Of a stretch of 64,000 nucleotides of DNA, positions 1 through 12,372 are shown piece after piece (positions within the stretch are counted from its first letter, which is position 1; every line of letters begins with the position of its first letter). The translations under genes and the position numbers were made by a program. The stretch covers positions 992,001 to 1,056,000 of the forward strand of contig JANTQA010000060.1 of assembly GCA_027625915.1 (NCBI GenBank), written 5' to 3'. The stretch is from Anaeramoeba flamelloides (Eukaryota; Metamonada; Anaeramoebidae). The notes under the pieces were generated by a model. The model was not told the DNA's origin and ran no database searches. It saw nothing but the letters and a program-made list of their open reading frames with translations.

Positions 1-3000
1 TTTTTACCAATAAAACCTTCAATTACCCGATAACATTGCACAGATCTTTTTTTAAGGTCTTCTTTCGGAATTTTTTTGACAAAAGTATTTCTATGAAAAA
101 TAAATAAATAAATAAATAAATATTATATTAGTTTTTAAAAAAGTAGAGAAAATAAATTAAATACTGGGAAATAAAATAAATTAAATAATGAGGAATAATA
201 AAAAAAAGAAAAAAAGGAAAAAAAAAAAAAAAAATAAAAAATTACGGAAAAATTCCTCTATTTTTGATTGAATTTACCCCCAGACACCAACCGTTCTTAT
301 CTTGAGCAATTACGGTTAATACTTCACCCCTTTTAAAAGAGAGATCATTTAAAAAATCACTTTCGAAGGTATCTATTGCAGTAACTTTAAATTCAACAAA
401 ATCGTTATTTGGTTTATAAGCCTTTTCTTTCCAATTGACCATGAATTCATATACAGTAATATTTTGTGGAATTTCATTTGTTGGTTCTTTGCCCATTTTT
501 ACATTATTATTATTTTTTGTTAAATGATTTGTATTTAGGGGTTTCCTTTCATTTAATTTTTCATTTTTCATTTTTAAAACTTGCTTATTAATAGAAACAT
601 GCTTATCCAGCCTTATTTTTTTTGTCTTAATTAAAACATTTTTTGTATTTTTTGAATTAATTTCATTATTACTCTTGTTAGATGGTTTACCTTTTCCTTG
701 ATTTTGAACTTCATTTGTATTTTCATTTTCATTGTTATTATTTTTATTATTTTCAATTTTATTGAAATTTTTAATAATATTTTTATCAATATTCGCATTT
801 TGTGGTTTAATTGAAGTATTATTGTTATTTGATTTATGAATTCCATCTTTTTCTTTTTCCTTTTCGTCATCCTCATCCTCACCCTTTTCCTCACCCTTTT
901 CCTCATCCTTTTCCTTTTCCTTTTCCTTTTCCCTTTCCCTTTCCCTTTCCCTTTCATTTTCCTTTTCCTTTTCCTTTTCCTTTTCATTTTCCTTTTCATT
1001 TTCACGAATATTCTTATTCTGATCATTTTTATTCTCATTATTATAACTTTTCGATTGGAAGCTATTTTGTTTGGCATTTCCATTATTCTGTTTTAATTTT
1101 TTATTATTTTGAGTTCGAATTAAATTCATCTTATCCATTCGATTATTTCCGCCAAATCTTTCATTTTTATTTTCATTATTGGATTCTTTTTGATCTTTAT
1201 TTATTATTTTTGATTTATTAATGGTTTTTTCTTTTGATTGAAAGTTATCGAAATTATTCGAATCTGATAGAGAATTAATTTTTTTAATTCTTTCCATTAC
1301 CCAAGATTGTTTTGAACGTGAAGAAATATCAATTGACTTATTAAAAAGACCAGAAGTTTTTTTTCTAGATAAATTTTGTGATGATGGGATATATTTGTTG
1401 ATTTTCAAATTATTTGCTCTATCATTTATTTTTTTTTCAGTTGGTTGAGTATCCTTTATGTTAGAATTATTCAGAATAGAACCGAGAACAGTTTTATTTG
1501 AATTTTGGCTTTGAACCACTCTGTTTGCATCTTTTTCCTTTTCATTGTTTTCATCATTGCTATTGCCACCAACTTTAACATTAACATTAACATTAATATT
1601 AGTATTTGTATTAGTATTAGTATTCGCATCATTATTAGGTTTAATTTTAATGTTTTTTGTTTGTGTATCAACATTATTATTTATATTGCTTTTATTTTCA
1701 TTATTATTATCCTTGCGAACATTTTGAGTGTTATTTGGATAAAATTTGTTATCTTGACTTTTAATACTGTCTTTAATTGATGGAAGATTTTTTGTTGTAT
1801 TATTTCCCTCCTTAGCCAATTTAGAAGAATTTTCTTCCTGATCTTTCTCTGTTATATCCTGGTCATCCACATATTCGTCACCCATTAAAAAATTCATCCA
1901 AGTCAAACCTCCCACCTCTTGCTCTTCTCCTTTCCCTTTCTCTTTCTCTTCTTCTTTTTGTTTTTCTTCCATTTTTAAAAGTTTATTCTTTTCATTAAAA
2001 TCTTTCAGATCCTCTTGACCTTTATCGTCTATAATATTGATCATTCCCTTTTTAAAGAGCCCAATACTAAAATCAATTTTTTCACCCTGCCACCAATCTG
2101 ATTCGTTTGTCCCTGTAATGTAAATAATTTCTCCCTTTGTGAAGGACAATTCTTGACTTCGCTGCGCGGTATAGTCGACTGTCGTTATCGCCTTCGGATC
2201 ATCCATATGGTCCTCGTCTGGATCGTATTTATAGAGATCTTCGTCATCGTCTTCCAGAGTGTTGACCTCGATCCTTTGTAATGCCTTTTTGCCACCTTTT
2301 TGTGGTTTCTTTGGATCAGACTCGTTTTCCTCGACGTCTTGCCTTTTGGAAAGATCCTTTCTCTTTGGCTTGTATCCCATTGAGATCGAAGCTCCTAAGG
2401 ATGATTTTTCAATGGTTTTAAATGGGTTCTTGATTACATTTCCTTCTTTGTCAATAAATTCAATCATCTTTGTTGGCACTTTGCCGATGAACCGATCCTG
2501 GTTTTCTGCCTGTACCATTTGGGAATCAAAGTTACCATAGACATAGATAATTTCTCCTTTTTTAAAATTAATGTCCCCTTCATACTCTCCTTCATAATCG
2601 TTTAACGCTCTTGCCTTTTGATCATTTTCATGATCACTTTCATTGCTATAAATTTCGCTCTCGTCAATCGCTACAATGACTCTTTTTTTTTTTTTTCGGC
2701 TCCCATAAGAGCGGTTTTGGTCAAAATTTTCCAATTTGGGAAGCACAAAATTGCTTCCTTCAAAATTTAAAGAACTCAAGTTATTACTATTATTACCAAC
2801 ATTCACGCTATTGTTTTTCGTTGTGTTGGTTTGGTTGTTGATAATATTTCTAACATTTTTTTGTAATTGGAATGTAATTCCGGAGATTTCGGATAAATTT
2901 TGTGTCTTTCGATCACTATTTTCTTCTTCCTCAAGCTTGATCATTGATGTGTGAAATAAACCAATGTCACTTATTGTTTCACCTTGCCACCACCCAGTTT

Positions 3001-3145
3001 CATTTTTGCCAGTTACAAATATTATTTCGCCCTTCTGAAAGGAAAGCTCACTTTCTTTTTTTTTTGTATAATCACACAAAGCATAGGCCTTTGGATCGTC
3101 TTGATGATCAAAAAGAAAATCATCATAATCCATGTTTTCGCTCAT
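1..3145 (-). CDS. Multi-SH3 scaffold protein, 3' partial
   Basis: The minus-strand reading frame starts at the ATG at 3145 and runs to 246. A GT-AG intron (245 down to 91) then joins it to an exon at 90-1 that leaves the window. Four SH3 domains are visible at about residues 17-75, 177-235, 316-374 and 915-972. Domains 1, 3 and 4 show ALYDY-like starts (ALCDY, TTVDY, AIDTF), the acidic ELSF/DLSF-KGE turn and the Trp-Trp or Trp-Cys pair. Domain 2 keeps the fold signature but lacks the Trp pair, so its ligand groove may be altered. Residues 400-890 are low-complexity Asn/Lys/Glu with an Arg/Glu-Lys run, probably disordered. Without the intron, domain 4 would stop at GIFP. Splicing restores the usual SH3 end (GIFPNTFVKKI). 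SH3 proteins bind proline-rich peptides; an adaptor role at membrane or actin is inference. Confidence is high for the gene and the domains. Confidence 0.9.
91..245 (-). other. 155-bp spliceosomal intron in the SH3 gene
   Basis: The donor GTAATT lies at 245-240 and the acceptor TTTTTCATAG ends at 91 on the minus strand. Unspliced reading gives an immediate TAA inside the fourth SH3 domain, while splicing continues the domain in frame. The intron is T-rich in the sense direction and holds an (AAAT)n run at about 101-121. Confidence 0.8.
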
Positions 3146-5340
3146 TAAAAGAAGAGGTCTCTTTAATTTATTTCTTTGTTGACAAATAAAAGATTTATGT
3201 TGAGAAACAAAATTGAAAAAATAAATTTCCTTCCAACAACCAATCAGAAATTTTTGTTAAACTTAATCAGGCTCTTTTTCACCACTTTGTCTTACAATTT
3301 AAAAATTAATTTCAAGGAACTACTATTTGAATATCTAACAGGCCATTAAATTCTAAATTGTTTTCTTGGATCGAAACCAAAATCTTTCCATCCTCAAGTC
3401 AAATATACTTTTGTAATTTTCTTATTCTTGATTCTTGAAAGAAAAGAATAACCATTTGAAGTTTAATTTGTTTTGTGATGTCTATTTGAATAAAATCTGT
3501 TTTTTTAATTTAAATTAGCCTTATTCTTATCTTCACTCTTGATGGATGTTGGAGAAATTAATCTGTCATTTTCAAAACTTTTTTCGGAATCTTGAGATTT
3601 AATTTTTAAATGTTTAAAGAAACCAATAATCAAATGTTTTACAATTTTACGATTGTGAATTAGGTGTTAAAATTGGAAAGAAGATAAAGAAAACAATTTT
3701 TAAGGGAGGAGTTACATTGACTGATTTTTCTCTCAAAAATTATCAATTATCAATATCAAGGAAAAATTTGTTCTTATTATTAAAAAGTCTGTGGTGATTT
3801 TCAGGTTAAAAACCTAACATCAAATAAAAAAAGTGTAAATTTAGGAGTTTAAATTATTCAGATTTCCATAACCATTTTTTCAGACTCTTCATTTGATTCT
3901 TTAAAGATTAAGTTCGGTAACTTATCATCATTTATATAAGTTGGAATGGGTGTAAGATTTTTAGAAATTTTATTTTTATTCTTTTTTATTTTATTTTTTT
4001 ATTGTTTAAAAGCATTCTCTTTATTCTAATAGTTAATCTCATTTTTCCATAATACCAACATTGGCAATTATGCTTACATGTTTGTTAAAATTTAAAATTA
4101 CAAACAATAACCGATAAAAGATATTGTTTACAAACTTAAAGGTATAAGACAAGTTAAAAACTGTATTTGATTATAATATTGGAAAAACATAATAATATTA
4201 ATAAATCGTTGATATAAGTTGAAATATCAATTTCTCATATAACATTATATTAATCTAAAAAAAGGGTCATAATCAACAAAATTGAGATAAATAGACAAGT
4301 ATTTTATTTTATTTAAAAATCCTTTTTTTTCAATTTAATTCTTTATTATATAAAATATTAGAATTACAATATTTTTGATTGAATAAATAATTACAACCTA
4401 TTTAGAAACAGATATTGTAATCAAATATAATTTTTTAACATTTTTTTAGAAAGGGGATATTATATACATAAATAAATTTTATATTCTACTTTTTATTTAC
4501 TGGGGTATATCTGAATGAAGTGATTGTTTTCGAAAAATACTTCTCTAAAGTTTTACTTATATAGTAATATCGGCCACTACAGTGATACCCATTTAAAGAA
4601 ACCGGGTAAAGGGGTTGATTAGTTTAATTAACGAAATAAATATTGTTTATTTTTTTTTTTTGGTAGTGTTTATTGATATGTACACTATTTCAAAAATTGT
4701 GACTCACTGAAAATTATAAATTGGAATATATATATATATATATCTATATATATATACTTTAGTATTCAAGAACAACTAATACTTAAATATGATTTTTAAT
4801 TTGCTTTTAAATCATTTTAAGTATATAAAAATCTGATATTTTAAAGATGAAAAAAAATAAAACCAAAAAACGAAAAAAAGTAAGTCACTATTTTTGAAAT
4901 GTTCATTACGGATTTTTTATTACTGATCTTCCACTAGAAAAAAGTTTAAAAATAGGATTTTTTACTAATAATTAAATTTATTTTAAAAGGGCCTACATAG
5001 TCTCAATTATCATAGTGATTATTTGTCATTTCGAAGATATCTTTTTTTTTCGAAATTACCTAATTTGCCCAAAAATAAAAAAAAGAAAAAGAAAAAGAAA
5101 AAGTATCAAAAAAAAAAAAAAGAAAATAGAAAAAAAGAAGAAAATAATAAATCAAAAAAAAAAAAGAAAAAGAAAAACAAAAGTTAAACAAAAATTCGAA
5201 AAAGCCAAACTAAAATTTGGCCAATTAGAAAAAATGATTCTGATCCAAAAATCTGAAAATATTTTTTAGATAAGAATACTTAAATAAACCCTCAAAAAAA
5301 CTTCCTTTCACATTATACACCCTAGTAAAAATTTACGAAA

Positions 5341-5900
5341 TCTAAACTACATTTCACTCAAAACAGCCTTGCCAAAAATAAAAATTTCACTTATTTTTTA
5401 AGAATTAACCAAACAAAGATTGTTTAGAAATAAGAGAAATAATAAAATTTGAATTAGATCTGATAATTATTAAAAAAAAAATACCTGAAAAAACCATTAA
5501 ATTTAAAAAAAAAACAAATGTTCAAAAAATTTTAGGTCCCTTTCACAGAAATTTTTGGTGCAAAATTCTCAAATTTTTTTAGAAATTAAAATTGTTGAAA
5601 ATGCCATTTTTTTATTTGCAAATGTATAAACATTTAAAAAGAAAATACAGGGTCTCACTTTTATGTCTGTTAATTTGAATTTTCAAACTTTTTTTTAAAA
5701 TTTAACTTTTTAAAAAAAAAAGCAATGAAAATACAAAAAAAAAAAATTTAAAATATGAGAAAAAATTATCAGATTTAAAAATTGAAAATTTATTTTGAGT
5801 GGAAAATTGAAATTTTAGTTTGAGAAGAATAATGAATTAGTCCATAGAATATGTTCTATTTTTTCAATGAAATTGTCTGCTTTGACTGAAAAGGAGTTTT
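5341..5900 (-). mobile_element. TATAAACTCC-family MITE, copy 1 (inverted)
   Basis: The reverse complement aligns along its length with copies at 18745-19279 and 33904-34466. Shared landmarks are the AATAGAACATATTC block, the TTTAATTCATTATTCTTCTCAAA block, the CAAATTAACA...AAAAGTGAG block and the ATTATTTCTCTTATTTCTAAACAATCT block. The ends are inverted to each other: TCTAAACTACATTTCACTCAAA on one side, and AAAACTCCTTTTCAGTCAAAG as the reverse complement of the other. There is no open reading frame. Confidence 0.7.
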
Positions 5901-8134
5901 TTTCGAATATTTTATCCTTTTTTTTTATTTAATCTCAAAATCTCGAAATGATATTAAAAATATTTACAGTCTTAAAGTTAGTAAATAATATTTGGATTAT
6001 AGACTATTTTTTAATTTTATTTTTTTCTCTAAAATAATCAATAATTATTTGAAGAAAAATGGTATAATTTTTTATTAATATTTCTTTACAAGCAAATTTG
6101 ACACTTTTTGAATAATTTTCAAAAAAGAATTTATTGATTAAAAAAAGTATATGAATTTAATATTTTATATTTTTTAAAAAACCAAATTTTTTTAGTCCTA
6201 AATTTTCTTAATAGTAGAATATTTACTAAAAAATAATGGATAAAAAACTTGTAATATTATAAATAAACCCATTTTGAATCAAATTTGAATGATTTTTTTT
6301 TATTATTATTCTCAATTTTTTTACTATATATAAATATCAAGTTGTTTCAATAACTTGAAAATATAAAAATAGAAATATAAATTACCTTTCATAACAATAT
6401 ACACGTATTTTTCTTCAAATTCTTTAATTTCTCTAAATTTTCATCAATATGTCAATTTAATACCTTATAAAGATTTAAAAATAAATTAAATTTTTATTTG
6501 TATGCCACAAAAAATATAATAAAAAATAAATAATTTGAAAAAAAAAAAAAGAATATTATATAAAATTTTGTTCACATTAACAATATTATTTAAAAAAAAA
6601 ACAGAAAAAGAGTCCATTTAGTTGATATTGAACAATAATATCTATTTTGTTAAATAATAAAAAAAAATCTCGTTAAATTTTTCTAATATAAAACAATAGA
6701 ATATAGTAATTAATCAAAATAGCCCCCCCCAAAAAAAAAAAAATATTTCATTGTATTAATCAAAGTTAATGAAGTCTGAAATTGAGATTGTATATTCATT
6801 ATCAATACTCTTTATCCTGGAAATTTCAGGTAATTAAGATAAAATAATTAAAAATAATTGATATTTTGAAATTTGTAAAAAAAATCAGTTCAGTTTCCTT
6901 TTTAGACAGTTTTATATACTTGAAATATTTCATTCTAAATTACATATAGGGTGATTGGTTGTTATTAAATAAATTTTTTATCATTTTTTTATACCTTCTA
7001 TTAATAATAAAAGTGCAAAAGAGTAGCAGAATTCTATGTATGTTTTTTTTAAATTTTTGAAATAAAAAGGAGATTAAAGAAATATTCTATAAATTTATTA
7101 AATTAAAAATTAAAACACATAGGGAACTTTTATCGGGGTCTCTGTTTTATCTGTAAAATCTATTGATTTTCAAATTAAACAGAAAACCCGAGAAAAATTA
7201 ATTGTGTTTTTCAAAAATTTTAAAAGGGTACAGTAAAATAAACGATTTTTATTAATTCTTCTAAATTCTGGATAATTAAAAGAAAGTATAATTTTAAATT
7301 TGCCAATCAGAATTGAATTTTTATTGCTTTTTTAAATTATTTTACTATTTTTTGTACTTGCTCAATTTTATTTTGAAATTTTAATATTAGTCGTAATTTT
7401 TTTAAAAATAAATAAACAGCTCTTATACATGCATGAATGGTATTTATTTATTTCTATAATCTTTATTGTGATAAAAAAAGATACATTTGAAAATTTTTTT
7501 TGATCTTTTTTTCTAATATCGAAATGAATAAGTTAAACCAAAAAAATAAATTTTTTAAATTTTTATTTTCCGAGGATTATAATTTAAAAATCATTTAACG
7601 GTTGATAAATCTTGTTTATATTCACTTTGTTACATGAATTAATAAAATTGATTGTTAAACAAATGAAAAATTATACACTATCTTTTTATTTACAAAATAA
7701 TTTGTTTTTATTTATTAGAAAGGTGAAAAAATAGAATTTTAATCATTTTAAAAGTATTCAATCAATTTAAAAAATACTTTTAAAAGGGTTTAATAGGTAA
7801 AATTATAAATAAAAAAAAATTTACGATTTTTACCTTGATTTTTATTTCCATTCAGAGAGTGTTTTACAAACACAAACTCGTAGTAAGGCGGATATTTCCA
7901 ATATCTGGGATAAAAGAATCAGTAATTTTTGAAAAGGTACAATGTGTTACAATAAATAGGAAATTCAAATCAAAAAAAAAAAAAAAATAAAAAAACCAAT
8001 AATCCCTTGGATCTTGATTAAAAAAAAGATGAAAAAAAAAAAAAAAAAAGAAAAATAGTCAAATACCCGAATGACTAAAAATACAAATAACAAAAAAAAA
8101 AAAAAAAACTAAATATATAATAACAAGTGATTAT

Positions 8135-8250
8135 TCAATTAACAAAAACAAATTTCAAAATTTTCTCAATTTCCAAAATCCAATTTATAAAAAAAAAAGT
8201 TCAAAATTATTTTCAATTTCAAAAAATACAATTAACAAAAAAAAGTTTTC
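8135..8250. repeat. Degenerate tandem repeat, about 48 bp unit
   Basis: Two to three imperfect units each contain AATTTACAAAA-like, TTCAAAATT and CAATTTC-AAAAT segments. It creates a spurious reading frame. Confidence 0.45.
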
Positions 8251-8942
8251 AAATGAATACTTTATGTCAAAAAATCAAAATTTTAAAAAAAAAATTAATC
8301 TTGTTTAATTATTTTATATTTCCAAATGATCAAATACTTTTAGCTATTTCCAACATATCATTTTCTTTGGTTCCGAAATCAAATCAAAACAATTTATGAA
8401 AATTTGATAACCAGTTACTTAGCTAAAGTAATGATTTTGACAAAGTAAGTATTTTCTATATTCTTAACATACAAAAACTTGTTTCAAAAATACAAAAAAA
8501 TATAACAAAAATTAAATACTGATCTTAAAAAATGCACCAAAGTGTAGTATTTTGAAAATTACATCTTCATTTTCAAAATGATAATTCAGATCAAATCAAA
8601 TTTGAACTTGTAGCCAATATTATAAATGATTCTAAAATTTATTAACCATTTTCATTTTTAATTCACAAAAACCTTTTATACAAACATACCAATATGTTTT
8701 TACTTTAAATTCATCACACATAACAAAACATAAAGATAAAAAACTTTTTTTTTTGCTTTCATAAAGAAAATTTTTTCACTGTAATTGCCAGAATCCTTAA
8801 AAAACTATTCAGTTAAAAAAAAAAAAAAATAAAATGTTAAAAAAAAAATGAATATTTATTTTAAAAATGAACTGATCAATTAAAATAAAGAACCATGTTT
8901 AAAAAAAAATAAAATAAATAAATAAAAAAAAAAAAACTGAAA

Positions 8943-11900
8943 TTATTTTTTCGATTTTTCATTTTTTTGCTCTGTTTTCCCCCACTCTCCGTATAAATTT
9001 CGATCAATAATATAATTAAAATTTGGATTAATTTTTTTCCATTGTTCCTTTGTGGCACTTTTTACATTATTTCTATAAATTCTATGTAATTTTATTTTCC
9101 CAATTGTCCAAGGTGTTATATTATTTACTGTGGTTTTCATTTTATCATAAATCAAAGGTATACCATGGAAATGACCCTGTGTTAGAATAACCAATTTCTC
9201 ATAGACTAATGGTCTATTAGGGATTCGCAATTCATCTGCGAAATAACCGATATTTTCGCCAATAAAGGCGCCTCTCAACGCACCAACAGCTTCGTAAATA
9301 TTATCTGTTTCACCAAAGATGCGTGCCCTTTCCCCAAATCCAGCTTGATTTAATTGTGTCGAATAGTCCGAAGTGATTTTACCGACTTTATTATTTACAT
9401 GCTCTGCAAATATTCTTTTTAAAAATTTTTTTGGTTCTTCGAAGGGGTTAACATAGGTTTCCTTTTCGAAGGATAATCTTCTCGAAGCGTTTTTAACATG
9501 CAATAAATTTTGGATTAATAAAGCCAAAAGCTTGGTATTTGAGTCGATCTTTAAATCCGTAATCTTTTCTAATTTCAATGGCTCCAATTCCTGGTCATTA
9601 TAGAATTGCTTAATGATATTCAATATTGGGATTATTCTGTTTTTAAAGGTGAACGAAGAGGCTTCAAGTAATTGCTTACCTGTGTCATTTAATTGGATGA
9701 CGCCTTTCCAATCCTCTGGCATTCTGTTTTTTTTTTTTTTACGTTGCTTTTTTTTGTTTTTTGTTTTTTCATCTTTTTCGTCTTCCTCTCCGCTTTCGTT
9801 GTTATTCCCGCCTTGAGTGGTATCGTATTTTGCAATTATTTTGACTCCTTTAGTTTTTAAAAGGGAGATGATATTTTCTGCGTATCCCGTCGAATCCATA
9901 TCATTATTTTTCTTTTTTTTATCCAGATTCATTTTAAATTCCTTGACCCTGGGTGTGATATACTTTTTTTCGTTCACATTGAGGATTTTATATACAATTT
10001 TATTGATTTGATCACTGGACATTTGTTTGATTTTCTTTCCTTGGTTTCTTCTGAACTCCTCCTCAACAAGGCACTGTAAAAAGGACACAATATGGTCGTT
10101 GCTCTTGGGGAATTCGATCGTCTTATTGGCAAACCCTGTCAACAGTCTGGAAACAAACAATCGGTTGCTGATGATTGAATCTGGCGTTCTCAACAGGCCC
10201 TTGAGCGTGTAGTCGTTCCACAGATTGACAACTTCCTTTTTCATTTCTGTGGTGTCAAGATAAACGTGGTTACAAGTGTCAAGTATCATTTTGAATTGCT
10301 TTTTTTCAAATTCTGATTGCAAATTTTGGCAGGCCTTTGCCAAGACCAAAAATGGAATTGTGGCGACTTGCGAATAGGAATAGCCGAGGACGTCCAACGT
10401 TGTCATGAAGCCAAAGACTGGTTTCATCTTTAACTTGGCAATTCTCCAATGCTCCTTGCAAATGTACAATGGGATCACGCCTGTGATCTTTTCTCTTGCC
10501 TGCCCCTTGACAATCTCTCCGCTGATGCGCTTATCAAACCCGCCGTGCACAAAGATCTCCTTGGAATCGTTCTCCTTAACGTTTGTCAAGGAAAATTCGC
10601 ATGCATCCAAAAACGCCTGCGCTGAGATCATGGAACTAAAGATGTCTTTAATTTGCAGTTGGGATGGATCCATAATGGCAGCCTCACTTCGCCCAATGTC
10701 GATCGCAATCCCCAAGCAATCCTCGTCCTCCAGGGCCTCGATCCAGTTATTTGTCGAGAGCACACATTGCCCGTAGTACTCGATGTTTTCTTTTTCTCGT
10801 TCCTTTAATTTGTCAAAATCGATTTTGCTGACGATGGTTTCCACAGTTTTATCAATTTTTTCAAACAAATCCACATTACTTTGGACTCTTTTGTCCAATT
10901 TCTTTTTTAATCGGTTCTTTGTAATGCCTCGGTATGCGAGCGAATTCAAAGTAGCAATTTGCTCATTGGTTAATACCTTGGAAGTCAACGCCAATGCCAA
11001 TAACTCGTGGAATTTGATAATATAGTTTTTTAAATCCTGGCACTGTGGGAACAAGGTTTGCTTGTCCTTCCTTTTGAACTTTTGAATAGACTTGAGCATT
11101 TTATTCGTTTCCTTGTCAAACGTGTCAACGGTCTCTTTCATCACTAAAAGTTCCTTTTTGGTAACATTTGGCGACGTAAGCCTTTCAGACAATTTCATTA
11201 ATGTCGATCGGAAAAATCGAAAGGAGATAATGATTTGCTTTTTATCATTGATCGATTCCTCCTTTTGTAAATCCAATAAGACCTCCGTATTAATTGTGCC
11301 TGAAGTCAAGACAATGTGGTATTTGTCATTCTTTTGGATTATTGGCACAAATAAATACGCAATATATTTTTCATAATTATTCTTATTGTTTTGTTCGTTC
11401 AACAATAATTCGGGATCTTCTTCCTCGTCCTCGTCCTCTTTTTCTTTTTCTTTTTCGTTCTCGTTTTCTTTCTCGTTTTCTTTCTCATTTTCTTCAATTT
11501 CCTCTTCTTCTTCGGGTACATAATTTTCTAATAAAATCTTTTGAAGAACTTTTCCGTTTTGGGTTAGTTTGGCAGAAAGATTTGAGCTGTTAATGATGAC
11601 GGAACTTAAGGTTTCAGTGCACTGCTCGATCTCTTCACTGGACGAAATGTATTGAAAGATCCCTTGATTGGAGCCAATGCTTGTAATTTTGTTCATTAAA
11701 ACTGCGTCGTGGTCGCGGGTGAACCCCAGGCTGTGCAATTCAGATGTGGAAAATTTCGTAGAAATGCTTTCAGACAAGATTTCGAGGCTTTTGTTGATTT
11801 TGACCTTGCCCTTTGTTTGATCATGGTTGTCTTGTCCGTCTGTGAAAAAGACAATACTTAAGTCAGACTTGTTTGCAAATCGTTTGGTTAACAGATTGAT

Positions 11901-12266
11901 TTCATTGAATGCCGCTTCAAAATTTGTAGATCCACTTGCTTTAATATTTCGAACGATCTTTTTCGCAGAACTCAAATCGGTTTCAAACCTATAACTTGTA
12001 GCAACAGAGTTATAAGTGACGAAATGGGTAAAGGTGTTCTGTTCTTCCCAGAGCTTATCAAACATGGAACAAATTGCCTTTTTTGAACGCTTCAAAGACA
12101 TCCCGGCCATCGATCCAGAGATATCCAAAACCAAAACTACATGCTTGACGAGCGCATTCTCTCTCCCAAAGGTGACCTTTTCTTCACTCTTTTTGGTGAT
12201 TTGTAAACGAATGGCACTATAGTCTTCGTTGAAATCATGGTACGTGCTTGTTACTTCAAAACTCAT
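8943..12266 (-). CDS. VWA-domain protein, 1107 aa
   Basis: The single uninterrupted exon ends with TAA. A von Willebrand factor A domain fills about residues 40-235. It has a complete metal-ion-dependent adhesion site: D48-x-S50-x-S52 (in DISGSM), T114 (in SGSTNF) and D143 (in FFTDGQ). A Glu/Lys-rich acidic stretch follows (about 255-290). Residues 300-830 look globular and mostly alpha-helical, with a well-structured segment around CLGIAIDIGRSEAAI, GVIPLYICKEHW and VLGYSYSQVATIPFLVLAKA that I cannot assign to a named family. A short Lys-rich linker comes near 845-865, and a further folded part runs to the C-terminus. There is no signal peptide or membrane segment, so the protein is probably cytosolic. 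VWA domains with intact MIDAS sites bind ligands through Mg2+; the partner here is unknown. The coding middle (10-12 kb) is clearly richer in GC than its flanks, which supports a real constrained gene. Confidence 0.92.
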   Translation of the reverse strand: MSFEVTSTYHDFNEDYSAIRLQITKKSEEKVTFGRENALVKHVVLVLDISGSMAGMSLKRSKKAICSMFDKLWEEQNTFTHFVTYNSVATSYRFETDLSSAKKIVRNIKASGSTNFEAAFNEINLLTKRFANKSDLSIVFFTDGQDNHDQTKGKVKINKSLEILSESISTKFSTSELHSLGFTRDHDAVLMNKITSIGSNQGIFQYISSSEEIEQCTETLSSVIINSSNLSAKLTQNGKVLQKILLENYVPEEEEEIEENEKENEKENENEKEKEKEDEDEEEDPELLLNEQNNKNNYEKYIAYLFVPIIQKNDKYHIVLTSGTINTEVLLDLQKEESINDKKQIIISFRFFRSTLMKLSERLTSPNVTKKELLVMKETVDTFDKETNKMLKSIQKFKRKDKQTLFPQCQDLKNYIIKFHELLALALTSKVLTNEQIATLNSLAYRGITKNRLKKKLDKRVQSNVDLFEKIDKTVETIVSKIDFDKLKEREKENIEYYGQCVLSTNNWIEALEDEDCLGIAIDIGRSEAAIMDPSQLQIKDIFSSMISAQAFLDACEFSLTNVKENDSKEIFVHGGFDKRISGEIVKGQAREKITGVIPLYICKEHWRIAKLKMKPVFGFMTTLDVLGYSYSQVATIPFLVLAKACQNLQSEFEKKQFKMILDTCNHVYLDTTEMKKEVVNLWNDYTLKGLLRTPDSIISNRLFVSRLLTGFANKTIEFPKSNDHIVSFLQCLVEEEFRRNQGKKIKQMSSDQINKIVYKILNVNEKKYITPRVKEFKMNLDKKKKNNDMDSTGYAENIISLLKTKGVKIIAKYDTTQGGNNNESGEEDEKDEKTKNKKKQRKKKKNRMPEDWKGVIQLNDTGKQLLEASSFTFKNRIIPILNIIKQFYNDQELEPLKLEKITDLKIDSNTKLLALLIQNLLHVKNASRRLSFEKETYVNPFEEPKKFLKRIFAEHVNNKVGKITSDYSTQLNQAGFGERARIFGETDNIYEAVGALRGAFIGENIGYFADELRIPNRPLVYEKLVILTQGHFHGIPLIYDKMKTTVNNITPWTIGKIKLHRIYRNNVKSATKEQWKKINPNFNYIIDRNLYGEWGKTEQKNEKSKK

Positions 12267-12372
12267 TTTTTATTTCTTTGTTGTGTTAATTCAAGAAAAG
12301 GGGATAAAAAGTATGGAAAGAAGAAAAAAGATAAAAAAAAATTTGGACTAAAAAAAAAAAAATGAAATCTGT

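Larger units (their letters stand above)
3146..8942. other. Gene-free AT-rich region, one MITE
   Basis: No reading frame has coding character. Short frames at 5015-5269 (poly-Lys) and 8127-8399 come from A-rich low complexity. The region holds an inverted copy of the TATAAACTCC MITE (5341-5900), TA runs near 4722-4757, a C8 run at 6723-6730 and a degenerate tandem repeat at 8135-8250. Nothing else was recognised. Confidence 0.6.

Noticed and set aside
811-1221. Plus-strand frames opposite the Glu/Lys run of the SH3 gene (also 44530-44757, 56942-57490 and 59099-59746 in other genes)
   Set aside because: They are antisense shadows of poly-Glu/Lys codons, giving Phe/Ser/Leu-only peptides that look membrane-like but have no independent support.
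5015-5269. 84-codon Lys-rich frame
   Set aside because: It is a product of A-rich low complexity, with no domain and no start context.
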